Shown here in pieces: positions 23,650 through 36,040 of a stretch of DNA of 64,000 nt. This stretch comes from Larix kaempferi (lineage: Eukaryota; Streptophyta; Pinopsida; Pinales; Pinaceae). The stretch spans positions 9,470,001 to 9,534,000 of the forward strand of contig BSBM01000076.1 of assembly GCA_027924585.1 (NCBI GenBank), written 5' to 3'. Each line of letters begins with the position of its first letter. Position 1 is the first letter of the stretch. Below the pieces are notes generated by a model, which made no database searches, was not told the DNA's origin, and saw nothing but the letters and a program-made list of their open reading frames with translations. A program made the translations under genes and the position numbers.

Positions 23650-23818
23650 AATCTCCATAATCTACCTTTGTTCTGCATCATAATATGCCTCTGATCTTCT
23701 TCATAATCTTCCTTTGATTACTTCATAATATTCATATGATCTGCTTCATAATCTTCCTCTAATATGCTTCATAATCGTCCTCTGATTTGCTTCATAATTT
23801 TCCTTTGATCTACTTCAA
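23650..23818. repeat. ~28-bp degenerate tandem repeat (CTTCATAATCTTCCTCTGAT)
   Basis: About six units contain CTTCATAATCTTCCT(C/T)TGAT with substitutions. It lies between the 60-bp and 185-bp arrays inside the LTR. Confidence 0.85.
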
Positions 23819-24540
23819 ACTATATAAAAAAAACCTTAATTCTAGAGGGAATATCTATGAAACTATAGTGAATCATTATCTAAAACTTGTACCCCAATTA
23901 CTTCAAGATCTCTACTTCATCTCTTCCAAGGTTCACTTACTAAAACATATTAGAACAAAAGTTAGAGAAAATGTCTAGTATGTTTGAAATTGATTTCAGG
24001 ATCATTCAGAAACCCTAACTTCTCGAGGTCATATATCTGAAAATATAGAAAACCAAAATATGAAACTCATACCATAAGTTCTTCAATATCTCTAATTCAT
24101 CTCCTTTAAGGGCCACTACCTAAATCTTTATAGAACAAAAGTTATAGAGAAAATGCCAAACTGACCTTCTTAAAGATGATTTTGAGATTATTCAGAAACC
24201 CTAATTTCCCAAGGTCATATCTCCGAAAATATAGAGAAACAACATATGAAACTCATACCATAGGTTTTCCAATATCTATACTTCATCTCTCTAAAGGTCA
24301 TTATCTGAATCTTTCTAAAACAAAATTTATAGTGAAAATTCCAAACTGACTTGTTTAAAGTTGATTTCATGATCATTCAGAAACCCTAAATTCTTGAGGT
24401 CATATATCCTAAATATAGTGAACCAACATGTGAAACGGGAACCGAAAATACTTCAATATATCCTATGCATGTCCACCAAGTGGCACCATCTGAAACATCC
24501 CCAAACAAAATCTATAGTGAAACTTACAATATGAAATGAA
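23812..24540. repeat. ~185-bp tandem repeat, about four copies
   Basis: ATTCAGAAACCCTAA marks units at 24,004, 24,190 and 24,375 (periods 186 and 185). A more diverged first unit begins near 23,818. Each contains GGTCATAT, TGAAACT(C)ATACC, TCTCT..TTCATC and ACAAAA(G/T)TTATAG. It occupies the transcribed part of the LTR, just downstream of the TATA box. Confidence 0.9.
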
Positions 24541-24676
24541 AATATCCCTTTTTGGAATGGTATTCAATCTTTGCTCATCATCTTCTTCAAATGATACAAC
24601 CCTTTTCACTATTGCACCTCTCTTATAATATATCCATGTATTGTATGAGTGAGTGAACAAATGAGGAATTTATCCT

Positions 24677-24686
24677 CCTATTTATA
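24677..24686 (-). promoter_or_regulatory. LTR TATA box
   Basis: TATAAATAGG on the minus strand, followed by a purine-rich AGGATAAATTCC. It is the likely core promoter of the 2.07-kb LTR, which places the tandem arrays in the transcribed R-U5 part. Confidence 0.6.
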
Positions 24687-25219
24687 CTCTTCTTAAATCA
24701 CGTTTTCGACCAACATAACATTGTTCAATATCCTGGCAGGGTCGACCAAAATTCTAGTTGGGTTGACTTTACAAATCCTTTCATATATCCTTATTCCTAT
24801 GGATTTTGGGAGAGTTCCATATACTGTTGGAAAGGTATTGTTATAATATTTCCAACCATGTAACCTATACTCCAATTTGATATCGGTATATAAAGTAAAA
24901 ATTCCTTCAAAGACAGGGCATTCAAACTAGGCATCAATGATACAATATTTCCAACAATCTTCATATTCCTTTGGTTTTCTTTCCTTCACAAGTGGGAAAG
25001 TGAGGTGTTCATCAATATCTTCACTTGGGAATAATCATTACCTATATTTGAAGTGAGGGAAGATCAATATATTCACTTGGTAATCATGTCAGGATGATAT
25101 TTTATGTACCTCTTGGACATATGTAGTATCAACAAATATTTGACGTCAAACACAACAATATTTCCTTACCTTTGACATCAATGACAACAATATTTCCAAC
25201 ATTTACAAGAAACAATTTA

Positions 25220-26370
25220 CATGGAACAACCCCTCGACTATGTTCAAAATGAATCTATCCTTGTTTTTCACCTTAAGTAATCACTCTATGGCCTTAATCA
25301 AGCTCTTTGAGCTTGGTATGCCAAAATGGATAGCTTGACACTAAATTTTATAGATGCCATTATGGCCCTAATGTACATATCAAGAAAGAAGGAAACCTTA
25401 TCACCATCCTTGTTCTTCATGTTGATGAACTTATTCTTATTGGTAGTGACCATAAAATTTTAACCTGTGTGAAATCTATCCTTAATAAGAAATTTTAAAC
25501 AAAAATCTTAAGACATTTGCATTATTTTATTGGCCTCCAAGTCCCGCAAACCAAAGAAGGATTTTTTCTTTCTCGGTCTAAGTATGCATGTGGCCTTCTT
25601 TGTCTCTTTCGCATGGATGATTGTAAACCAACCCCATATTCCTTACAATCTAGAGTCAAAGTTACTACCACTTTCACTTCACCCAAAGTGATGCCACCTT
25701 GTATCATTAGTTCACTGGTAGTCTCTTGTACTTGACTCATACCCGTCGTGATATCCCCTTTGTTGTTGTTCTTGTTTCCTGATAAATGCAAACACCCCAT
25801 GAAATCCATCAGAAAGATGCAAAATGGATACTTAAGTATATTTGGGGTACAATTCAGTTTGGGATTCATTACAGTTCAAGGGGGACTCCTTTGTTGGTTG
25901 GTTTCACTGGTTCCGATTGGTTCGGTGACCTTGATTGATCATAAGTCTACTGCATGTTATGTTTTCATTCTTGGTTTGGGACTTGTCACTTGGGCTTGCA
26001 AGAAACAAAAAGCTCTTTCCCTTTCTTTAGCAGCAGTAGAGGATCAATTCATAGTTAATGCAAGTCAAGAAACCTCGTGGCTTCAATAGATACTTTCAAA
26101 GTTTGGATTTGAGTAGAACCATTTGAGTACCCTTTAGTGTGACAATCATAGTACCATAAAGATTTCCAAATATGCAATTCAACATCAACACAACAAGCAC
26201 ATTAAGATACATATGCAATTCATCAGAAATATTGTTCAAGATCGCATTCTTGAAGTGATATTTTTCCCTAGAGATGATCAAGTTGGAAACATATTCACAA
26301 ATTCTCTTATAAAAGTGAAGTTTTTAAAACTTAAATCTATGTTAGGAGCTCGGGAATTTGTCACTAAGGG
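25220..26370 (+). pseudogene. copia reverse transcriptase C-terminus and RNase H, plus strand
   Basis: 3' part of a copia polyprotein, heavily decayed. Past several stops and shifts one reads SLYGL and AWYAKMDSL (about 25,290-25,340), a damaged catalytic stretch, then LHYFIGLQVPQTKEGFFLS (25,514 on), KYACGLLCLFRMDDCKPTP, and in the RNase H part DHKSTACYVFILGLG and VTWACKKQKALSLSLAAVE. Then come DNHSTIKISKYAIQHQHNKH, IRNIVQDRILEV and DDQVGNIFTNSL, ending at a stop near 26,371. Upstream domains are absent because the 2.07-kb LTR begins at 25,201. Family assignment is secure. Confidence 0.88.
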
Positions 26371-26457
26371 GTAATAGGCTCTAATGTCTCCTTCCTTATC
26401 CTATAGTGTCACTTTATAAATCCTTCAATCTTATCCCAATTTGTTCTTCAAGGTGGA

Positions 26458-26973
26458 TGTTCGGATATTTAGACACTTAGGAGTTAGTTAAGATCAATTT
26501 GATATAATGTGCCTTTGGGTAAAGTACAACTTCTTTAGTATGCATAAGTATGCATTTGTACTTATGTAATCCGACAGTCACGATATGTTCTAGACATAGA
26601 GTGATCCGACAGTTCATCTTCACATTGAACTTAACAGTTATTGATCTATGGCTTAACACTCGATTGGTCCACGATCTCTATTTAAAGAACATGGAGAGTA
26701 ATTTTCTTGGTGATAGATTGTGAGAAACTTATATGTAACATTATTTTACTTTTGCATAATATATTGCCTCAAGTACCTATTTGGTTGGAATTGTGGATTG
26801 TCTCCCTCTTCGAGGGTTCTAACCATGTAAAAACCCAATGTGTTGATATGTGATCTGTTAGTATGAGAAATTGCTCAAGGTGTTCGAGCTTTTGGAAATG
26901 TCATGTGTTAGTCGAACAAATATTGTGTTTTACTATTATTGTTGTTTGCTTCCATTTTTATATTTTTCCAACA
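26458..26973 (+). repeat. copia LTR A (516 bp)
   Basis: Begins TGTTCGGATATTTAGACAC and ends TTTTTCCAACA. It is preceded by a purine-rich AAGGTGGA, a polypurine tract. It is 3' of the RT/RNase H relic and followed by CTTTTGTTGTCTGAAATG, which also follows LTR B. Confidence 0.88.
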
Positions 26974-27124
26974 CTTTTGTTGTCTGAAATGTGGTTTTAC
27001 GCCTATGGTAATCACCATTGTATTTTTCATTAAGGGGGGGATAGGCTCTAATGTCTCCTTCCTTCTCCTATAAAATAAATTTGTAAATCCTTCAATTCTA
27101 TTCCAAGTTGTTATTAAGGGTGGA
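26974..27124 (+). mobile_element. Collapsed internal region between two LTRs (151 bp)
   Basis: The first about 60 bp match the leader after LTR B (TGTCTGAAATG, GGTAATCACCATTGTATTTT). The rest matches the 3' untranslated region before LTR A (AGGGG..TAGGCTCTAATGTCTCC and the TGGA just before the LTR). It is therefore a 5' leader joined directly to a 3' end, with all coding sequence gone. Confidence 0.85.
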
Positions 27125-27639
27125 TGTTAGGATATTTAGACACCTAGGAGTTAGTTAAGATCAATTTGATATAATATTTTATGGGTTATATGTGCTTCTT
27201 TAGTATGCATAAGTGTGCATTTGTACTTATGTAATCCAACAATCACGCTATGTTCTAGACATAGAGTGATCTAACAGTTCATCTTCACTTTGATCTTAAC
27301 AGTTATTGATATATGGATTGGTACTCAATTGGTCCACTATCTTTATTTAACGAACATGGAAGGTAATTTTCTCAATGATCAATTGTGGAAAACTTATATG
27401 TACCCTTATTCTTCTTTTTCATAATATGTTGCCTCAAGTAGCAATTTAGATGGGGTCGTGGACTATCTTCCTCTTTGAGGGTTTTAACCACGTAAAAATC
27501 CAATGTGTTGATCTGTGATCTGTTTGTGTGAACGGTTGCTCAAGGTGTTCAATATTTTGGAAATATCGTGTGTTAGGCAAACAAATATTGTGTTCTATTG
27601 TTATTGTTGTTTTATTCCATTTTTTTTTTAATTCTAACA
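27125..27639 (+). repeat. copia LTR B (515 bp)
   Basis: Begins TGTTAGGATATTTAGACACC, ends TTAATTCTAACA, and is closely similar to LTR A over its length. It is followed by a leader (TGGTGTCTGAAATGCGG) and an ATGGAAAATGG at about 27,699 that could be a gag start, so a further unit of the same family begins here. Confidence 0.88.
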
Positions 27640-30600
27640 CTTATGGTGTCTGAAATGCGGATTTATGCCTAAGGTAATCACCATTGTATTTTCTCATTAT
27701 GGAAAATGGTGAGTAAAATATGTACTTGTATTTCATTGGTTATTGGATGTAAGCCTTCCTATAGGGTTGTATCTTGTACAACAAAGACCCAAGGAACCTT
27801 CAACATCAACAACTACATGGGGCATGTTTTGGATGAGCTATTATAAAAGCTACATATTACTGTGGATCTTTTGGGATTTCTATGGATCTAAAAAAATTTG
27901 AAAAACACGTGACTCTCTATCATTTATGGACCAAGTGTGGCCATACTAAGTAGTTTGTTCAAATGTTTTAAACTTAGGATGGATGTAACTATAATTCTTG
28001 ATCATTTAGCTATTTAAAATACAGATCTTGTTTATGATATGACTATTGTAACCACTTGAAATTTTTATATTCCCAAGTTTGTTTACATTTTTAGACATTT
28101 TTATTACTATTACACAACTCTGTGTATAGAATGATACTACCACCATCCAGTTGGGACAATAGACACTCTTGAAAGATTGTTATAGTTTGAAATTGTGCAA
28201 TTGATTTCGTGGATACATGCCCATTTTAGTTGATTTTTTCTGTGATGATTGAGGGAATATTGGTTGATTAAATCTCAATTTAGAATGAAGTAATTCCAGC
28301 ACCCTTGTTCTCAGGATATAGGTCATATTCCAAAGAGTATGGGTACTCAGAAAATTAGTTTTTCAATTCTTGTTTATTTTAATCTGTTGTGTGATTACCT
28401 AGTTAACCGTTAATTGTTTCAGATTCTATGTGTGATGATTAAATTCAACAATTGTTAGAGAACTATATGATCAATATCATAACTTTTTAGATCACAATAT
28501 TTATCTCAAATATCTAAATTTTTTGTTCAAGTGTCAAAGTATTTCCCAATTATAGAATTTTGTCTATCTACATTTATTCATAGAAAAACTAGCCATAAAT
28601 ACACATGAGACTTACATATATATAGTGCATGGTATATCAATAAGGATTTATGATCCTTGGTTGATAATTTAAATTATATTCTAGTTGATCATTTCTATGT
28701 TAATTGATTGGGGGATTAAAAAGAAAGTCAGTGATCAACCCATCTCAGGCGTTCATTTTGATGAAACTTTGAAACATGATAAACACACTCTTTAGGAAAT
28801 TTTAAAGGATAGAACTTGGAAACTTATGATGGAGAGTGAAATCTTCGTAATGAGCTCATCAAAACCAATTTTGAAACAATTTAAAATATATTTGTGAAAA
28901 TTCCTAAAGCACTCATCAAAAGAGTTCAAAATGCAAATGTTTAGATGATGATTGATGGGATAATTAGGTTAAATTAGATATAAATAAAAATCTGTTCTTG
29001 AAAAACCCAAAGAATTTTCCAAAAAGCATCAAAATCAAAGATAGCGCTCATTGACCCACTAGGTGATTTTTGAAAGAGGAAACTTTAATACTTGAAAAAT
29101 GGCCCAATGAGCTCAAGGAGTAACAATTTTTGGCAAAAATACAAAGTGACTTTCAAAATATGCTGAATGTTTTCATCATCCACGCTTCAAGGATATACAT
29201 TCAAAAGTTTGCAAAATGGATAGACAGAGTAAAAATTAAAATAAAAAACCCCATTTGATCGATTCATCGAAAAAGAAGTAATGACGATAATGAACGACCA
29301 AAATTACTAAATGGATCCATAAAAAAACCTTTGAATGATGAATAAATTCCAAATTACTAAAATGTCCTATGTTCAATACTTGAGAGTAAGGCCAAGCAAA
29401 TTCAAATGAAACCAATTGCTCTTAGTCAGTCAACTCTTAAATAAAATAATTACATTGAATGGAAAAGTGCAAAACCACTTTCATATAGAAAACTAGAACC
29501 AAGGTACCGACTTCTAAACAAAATTAAGAAAATGGGGGGTTGCAAGTTTTTTAACTTTGAGCTAGTTGAGGCCTCAGCAATTGGTGACATGCTGGGAAAA
29601 TATATGAATCTCTTAAATGTATTTTTCAATCATTATCTAAGGAAAAAAAGATGTTAAATATGTTCAATGAGCATGTTGTTATTCTCTAAGTGTGGGTACC
29701 TATAAATCATTCATTGTGCTAAAATCTATGATTAGTACAATTCATAAGTCACAAAAGTCTACCAGTTGAAATGAAGGAAAAACAATAACGAATTTAAGTA
29801 CCTTTCAGCTTGGTCCAATGAATCTAGATAATGTTATAGTCACATGGCCTTTTATAATTTGGAGGAAATCTTAAATATTTATTCACACATGCCAATGATC
29901 ATCCCTATAGTATTTATCCACTAGGCATGAGCATGGATTCACCCCATAATCATTAACCTTGCTCTGCTACTAATGAATATTCATAGACCCAATGGAGATA
30001 TTTAGATTTCCCTGTTATTAGTTGGATTTACTTTCCCACTCCTTTATATTTCAAATATTTCTTTAGAAACTAAAGAATGGGGGAAACATTGGCATATTTA
30101 CAAGCAGGTAGTTATGATGCATTTTTTGGAGAGTTTATTAATGGATTGTGCTTGAGTTAAGCATATTCCTGTTTTAAAAATCTAACCCTATATTTTTTAC
30201 TTGTCATTTTTGTTAGAATAATTAACCCATCTATACCTTAGTTTAAACATTATTTTATGTTTCCTAAGTGTTAGACATATGTTAGTTGTTCACCTAGTGC
30301 TTGCTTGGCCCACCTTAGTCAATTTTATCCATTATAGTGCCCTTATGTACTTTAATTCCTGCTTTTATTGAGCTTTTATGAGCTAGAGCGCCTTACTTGC
30401 TTTATTGTGTTTTTAATCAGCTTTTGTGAGTTCAAGGAAGCTTTCTTTTTGCTTTTCACTTGGATTAGGATGAGCAAGTGTGCTAGGATGAATTTGGGAA
30501 AATTTATGCGAGCTTTTGCCTCAACCCCTTCCTTCTTTTTCTCCTGAAAAGCCTCCAACTGGATACCTTTTGGTCACTCATGGCCTACCTAAGCCAAGTT

Positions 30601-32440
30601 ATCCAATTAGTGACTCTAGCTATGATTTGGAGTTTGATGTTGCCTAGATGGGGGGGATTTTGCTATTTTAAGCCTGCCACATGTGAGCTTTTCAACTTGC
30701 CTCCAATGCACTAGAATTCTGTCTAAGAGATGTATTATATATTGTAATCTTATTGATGAATAATATAGAGTGGAAGTTTACACCAATCGAGTTCTCTCTC
30801 TTATGTTTATGCTTCAATATTTCTTCTTTATTTCTGCAAATATCTGTGTAAATTCTTAGTGAGGACTACCTAATTTCTAGATCTTGGCTTGTTGAATTCT
30901 AGTATGGTCTTGAACCTATTTAGAATTCTAACAACTTTTCACATGGTTAGTTGATTTTAATGTGAAAGAATGGAATACTTCAACCAACTAGTTCATTAAA
31001 TAAGATTTAATTTTTGGGGGGGATATCAAGGAATTAACCACTTAAAATAATCCAAGTCCACCGCTACACTGCATGGTTTTATCACTACTCACAAGTGTGT
31101 AAGTATTCTTTCTTCCACTTCCATGACTAGTAAGACATTAAGAATTTACAATACTTATCTAATTGAAGGATATCCAGGAGCTTCAACTAAGAGTAAAACT
31201 ATGAATGCAATGTAAACCAAAAGCTCTTAAATTTACAACAAAAATAGGAAAGAAATGAAAATTCAAAGATAGTGCAAAAAACCCAATATTATCAAAATGA
31301 AACAAAAAAATTGATCTTAGAGCAAGAATTGGGAAAGGATTTTGATTTGATTAAAATATGGAAAATGCAAAAAATAATACCTATGAGGTGCAAGCTAGAT
31401 GCCTCAAGGGAAAGTAACATAAGTATCTCTTGGGAACTTGACTATTGAATGGGAGGAGGTTTAGCTCCCCCTCCTTGTTTTGTAATCCAAACATGCTAAG
31501 GCCAATATTTTTGGCCACTTGAAATGGCCTAAGTCAAATTCATTGAAATTTAAAATGTTTTCCTTTTGCCTCATTTCGATGATCTAACTTAGAACTAGAT
31601 CAACGACTTCAAAGTTCTTATCATCGGATGAATGTTTATCAAACCAGTGTTTAATTATTTTCTAGTGGACAACAAACTTTTGTGTAGATTTATATCTCTC
31701 TTCTTCTAGCCTAGTAGTGTATCAATTTTGATTTGGAGGGTTGAGGAACTATTCCCCCATGTTAATTGCAAACAACTGTGAGTAAGATAAAAATGTGTTC
31801 AAAGGTTTAATGACCTCCTTACTATAAACCATACAATAAGGCAAATGCATAAAGTAAATTTTGGAGTGAATCAATGTAACATCCCCATCCATCATTCTGA
31901 CCAACAGAGGGACACATGAGCGGATTATGGGATTATAAATTTTTACCCAATGGACATATTACGAATATATAAACATTTAAAATATGTGTGCATATGCATA
32001 AATAAATACACAACATAAATAACTCCATCCACACACACAACACATGCATAATTATCATAGACATAATAATAAAATCATTGCACATCAAATACAAAGAGAA
32101 TACTTGTGTTTAACAAAGAATATCCAATAAATTGGATGTGTAAGAGTCATTTTCCACCCAACCGTAGGAACTTTGTCCAACATATACTCTTTCTACTGAC
32201 AGTCGTCCCCCAAGATGGGCTATGAGGCCACCAGAGCAAACGACACACCTACAGGCTTCTCTCTCTCATCCTGTTACTGTTATGCTATCTATGCTTAGAC
32301 AAGCGCTCCTAAATTTCTCTATAGGGTCTCACTCAGCCATCATAGCCTTGTCTCCCACAAGACTTGTCCCACACAACAGCCTTCTAAGCTTAGGCATTCC
32401 CACCACTAATCCACGACTCTCTTGAGTGATACATATTTCT
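27640..32440. other. Gene-poor AT-rich region
   Basis: Starts with the leader of the copia unit that follows LTR B, then loses all recognisable coding sequence. No open frame exceeds about 70 codons. Isolated retroelement-like words occur: TTTTTGGGGGGG near 31,011, a polypurine-like run, and TGTAACATCCCCATCC near 31,874, an LTR-start-like word. They are not enough to call elements. 32,160-32,420 is less AT-rich and may be the decayed C-terminus of the TNP2 gene. Confidence 0.5.
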
Positions 32441-34607
32441 AGGTGATTACCAATGTGTGCATAGAAGGAGTCCAACCTGGTATATGTTGTTGAAGAACCA
32501 ACGGTAGCCCTAATTCATGGCTTCTCAAGCATGAAAAAGCAACATAACTCAATGGTTAAATGTTCCTAGACTTCCCAACCTGCAATTATGTTTCTTCAAA
32601 ATCCATGGGACATCACTTTCTTTAAAAGAACAAGAGGGACCAACCTCTCCTCTACTTTATTTTTTTGGCCAATGCTTCTTCTTATTATTTGAAGAAATAA
32701 GATCCCTCTTAACATCCAATATGTTACCTTTTTTAGGATATGCACCTCCATAAATAAGTTGAATCATTTTTAAATATATGCATCATATATTGTAAGTGGG
32801 CAATCTGAAGATGCTCACAATATGGTAGCTCATAAAATGCATATTTCATTTTCATTCCAATGGGAATTTTCTCAACATAGGTGTCAAAAAATTATGGATC
32901 ATCGGACATAGGTTCCCCATTTGAATCGAACAGTTCTGCAATTTCGTTATCTGTCTCTTTATCATATGCCCTAATCTAGACACCCAATGTCATTATGTCA
33001 AGTCTAAAAATTATCTCTAGTTTACCATTGAAATCATATGTTATTGCTCTATAAGGGTGGTCTTATGGGAGAAATGCATTCGAACATTCATACACTATAT
33101 TTCGTAGGTGTTTGGAACACCTAGCCTTTATAGAAGGTCCACAACATTTACATCCACTATACCCTCTTGTTACAAGACCTACGATGTTATTGTATATAGA
33201 GCATGTTAGTGTTAAAGAAGAAAGTTGCATCGAATTAACTAAGACAAATAATATTGTTACAAATAAAAACAAATCAAACAACATTCTTACTATAGAAACA
33301 TATTAATCTTGGATAATCATGCATGGTGCACATATGCCATACAATGTAAAATACCTCTCTGTTGGGATGGGTCTTGATGTATACATCATATATATGTATC
33401 CCTTCCCCATACTTCCTTCAATTCATTGATGAATGGTTGTAGGTATACATTTATATTATTCACTTGCCTTCTAGTAGGGACTATAAGAGCCAACATAAGA
33501 TACTCATTCTTCATAAACAACCATGAGTGGTATTTTTATTGATCACGGCTACTAGGAAAATTAAATAGTAGGTGTTTTGGAGGGAATATGATCTAACTCC
33601 ATCAATGGATATGCTTAATCCAAGGATCTATACTTCATCCTTGGATTTACCTAGCCATGTATCCTCTATATGCTTTATGACTAATGAATCTGTTGGGATT
33701 CACATAACTCCCAGTGCACTTTTGTATGAGGCATGCGACCCCTAAAACATGGCGAATTATTTACAATGAAAGAACCTTTAAATCCTTGGTACTATGGGCA
33801 TGTGCTTTAATATTTTATAAGGAGGACCATTTGCTTTACCCTATCTATATATAATACAATCATATTCACCCTATCTGGACATATCTCTTTATCTGCATAT
33901 TCACCTCTATATATAATACAATAATTCAAACATGCATGATATGATATGTAATCAACACCCAATCTTATCAACATTTGCTTTGCCTCTTTGCAACTATTAG
34001 GTAATACATTATTACTAGGGGTACCTTATATTTCAATAACCTGCATTTAATGGGAAATATAAATGCACACTGTCAACAATCATTATTAATATTGACCATT
34101 TTCGATGTTGATTATGTGACATGAATCCTAAAAAATTAGGGGACTTAATGGTTAGTTACCTCAAAAGTGTCGAGAAACACGAGTCTGACATACCATACAT
34201 TACTTTCAAGTTGTACAATAACATTGTTGTCCCTATTTGGGTATACTTTGGTAAGCCATGAGCAAAGAGGTGGGTGGTGGAGGCACATTTCAAGATTTCT
34301 AATAAGGTATAAGTGATATGAGCATCATCCCCTAGCTCATCTTATTGGAATGAATCTAACAACATTACATCCATGGTATCTATATCCCATAAGAAAGCAT
34401 CCATATTAAACTCTATTTCATTGCCTTCATTTCCAACATGTGAAGAATCTATGATACTATAGACATTTTGAATGACTCAGGACGTAGTGAGAGTTGAATA
34501 GGTGGTTGATTCAACCATGCTTGGTATGTTTCCTCTCCAAGCTATGCTCTTTTTGCGCGTTGTAGTGGAGTGCAATGGAATATGGTGTATAGATCCCTTG
34601 TCATCAT
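32440..34607 (-). pseudogene. CACTA (En/Spm) transposase TNP2-type, decayed
   Basis: Transposase of a CACTA DNA transposon. Reading leftward from ATG 34,607 across stops and shifts: MLLYNLKVMYGMSDSCFSTL (near 34,220), GKANGPPYKILKHMPIVPRI (near 33,800), SIDGVRSYSLQNTYYLIF (near 33,570), MKNEYLMLALIVPTRRQ and VYLQPFINELKEVWGRDTY (near 33,460), TRGYSGCKCCGPSIKA and HLRNIVYECSNAFLP (33,063-33,180), then KMKYAFYELPYCEHLQIAHL (near 32,830). These are the successive conserved blocks of TNP2 transposases in correct order and spacing. At least eight stops and frameshifts make it non-functional. It shares strand with the upstream relics at 34.8-36.0 kb. Confidence 0.85.
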
Positions 34608-34784
34608 AATTCTAATTCAAAAAAATTGAATAATACATCGATGATATTAATAAACACACTGCAATTAGTTTGTTTAAACATAATACCAAACAAGTATTAG
34701 AGTTAACATTAAAAAATTTCCAATAGTATATGTGCAACCAACCACTTTAGAAAACAAAATGTCAAATTGAGCAATACATTTACA

Positions 34785-35171
34785 TTAACTCCATTGAAAA
34801 TTTTTAAAAATGCAATTAATCAATGATCTTTTTCTTAACCCCAAGGGGATGTCTAAAGGTAGTCCCAATGCAAGGCGTCTTTGATGAGAAGTTGGTAGTC
34901 TACAAAATTTATAGTCTATTAACAATTCTTCTCCATCAGACAAACTACATATTGCATGAACAACAACAAATTTGGACGCTTTCCTTTTCATAAAGAACTC
35001 CTTGTCATTGGAGTGGTCCTCAAATGAACGATTTGCACTAATTAATGAGCACCTAAAACTATTTATGAACCCCACAATGTTCCCATCAGTGGATGGAAGA
35101 TCATCAATATATAATAATTTCTTCATGTTACAATTTATAGATGCATAACCATTCTTGCACCTACTATACAT
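34785..35171 (-). pseudogene. SET-domain-like fragment upstream of the TNP2 transposase
   Basis: A 128-codon open frame on the same strand as TNP2 and about 180 bp upstream of its start. GNIVGFINSFR resembles the SET (R)FINHS block, and FVVVHAICSLSDGEELLIDY resembles the V.A...I..GEEL..DY block that closes SET domains of lysine methyltransferases. The N-terminal half of a SET domain is not visible here, and the usual NH(S/C) residues read NSF. It ends with a basic tail. It could be a captured host exon or a normal accessory domain of this transposon family. No intact substrate-binding set of residues can be claimed. Confidence 0.55.
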
Positions 35172-35425
35172 GGAAATGTTATGTTTTTATGTAACAATAT
35201 TCAAGTAATCAAACTGACAATAGAGAGGACCACAAAATGGAATAAGTGCTATTGCATGTTTGGGAGGAACGATACATGTGAAAGGATAAACGACCCAAAT
35301 TTTGCAGCATCTATTTCAGACTTGGCAATTATATAACTATTACCACAAAAGGAGAATTAATTTCCAACATTGGGCACAAGTAGGGAAGATGACAATAAAA
35401 AGTGTGGTTGTAAGAGGTTTAGTAT

Positions 35426-36040
35426 TTACTTTTCAAATGGATAGGAAGAGAAGTCATCGATACCCTCCAAAAATTGAACTGACTTTGGTGTGTACTTGGA
35501 CATTTGTTCTCTCATCTCATACAACTTTTTGGATCTCCTAGTAGAGATGTTTTGAGTGGTATTGATATCATACTGTGGATCAATAGAACTCTTGGTTGAC
35601 TCAAAAAAAGGAGACATGCTGGTTAATTTAGAATGAAACATACTTGTTTTAGCTTCCAACTTTTCAAAAAAGGAGCATATAGAAGTGTTACTACATGTCG
35701 TTTCTATATCATCTATTGGATTTTTTACCACAATGGGAGGTATTAGACCATCAACAGTGGGTATTCAATCATTAATATAATGGGTTAGTGTGACATGTCG
35801 AGGGTCACCTTCAACCCTTGAAATTTTGAGCAACCACATACTACTGGGGTGTCATAAAAGAGATCCAATTCATGATGAAGTACCATCGACTCATGATTGT
35901 GGCTAAAACATGGCACGTTGCAATTAACTAGGTAAAGTGCTCTTCCATTTTCATCTACCAGCTTCTTGTGGTATCTTGCGACTTTTTTTTATTATTGGAA
36001 TACCTTGTGCATCCAAACTTGGTCCCAAATTAGGATCCTG
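35426..36040 (-). pseudogene. Unidentified coding relic upstream of the SET-like fragment
   Basis: An open frame at 35,426-35,731 (101 codons) extends leftward to the SET-like relic. It is preceded, across two frame changes, by coding-looking sequence at 35,770-36,040: GPSLDAQGIPIIKK, KLVDENGRALYLVNCNVPC, HHELDLFYDTPVVCGCSKF. Amino-acid composition and continuity look coding. I do not recognise a domain. Together with 34,785-35,171 it may be one gene of the CACTA element. Confidence 0.45.

Larger units (their letters stand above)
23131..25201 (-). repeat. 2.07-kb copia-like LTR, minus strand
   Basis: On the minus strand it begins TGTTGGAAATATTGTTGTC and ends ...AGTTCAACA, so it has TGTTG/CAACA ends, with a primer site two bases beyond. 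It contains a TATA box at 24,677-24,686 and three different tandem arrays downstream of it. The sequence TTAACGTGGAAACCC about 130 bp from its end is shared in form with the LTR-like segment at 62.4 kb. Right of 25,201 the plus-strand copia RT begins, so this element interrupted that one. Confidence 0.8.

Noticed and set aside
31870-31890. TGTAACATCCCCATCC as the start of another gypsy LTR
   Set aside because: A single start-like word without a partner LTR, primer site or coding remnant.
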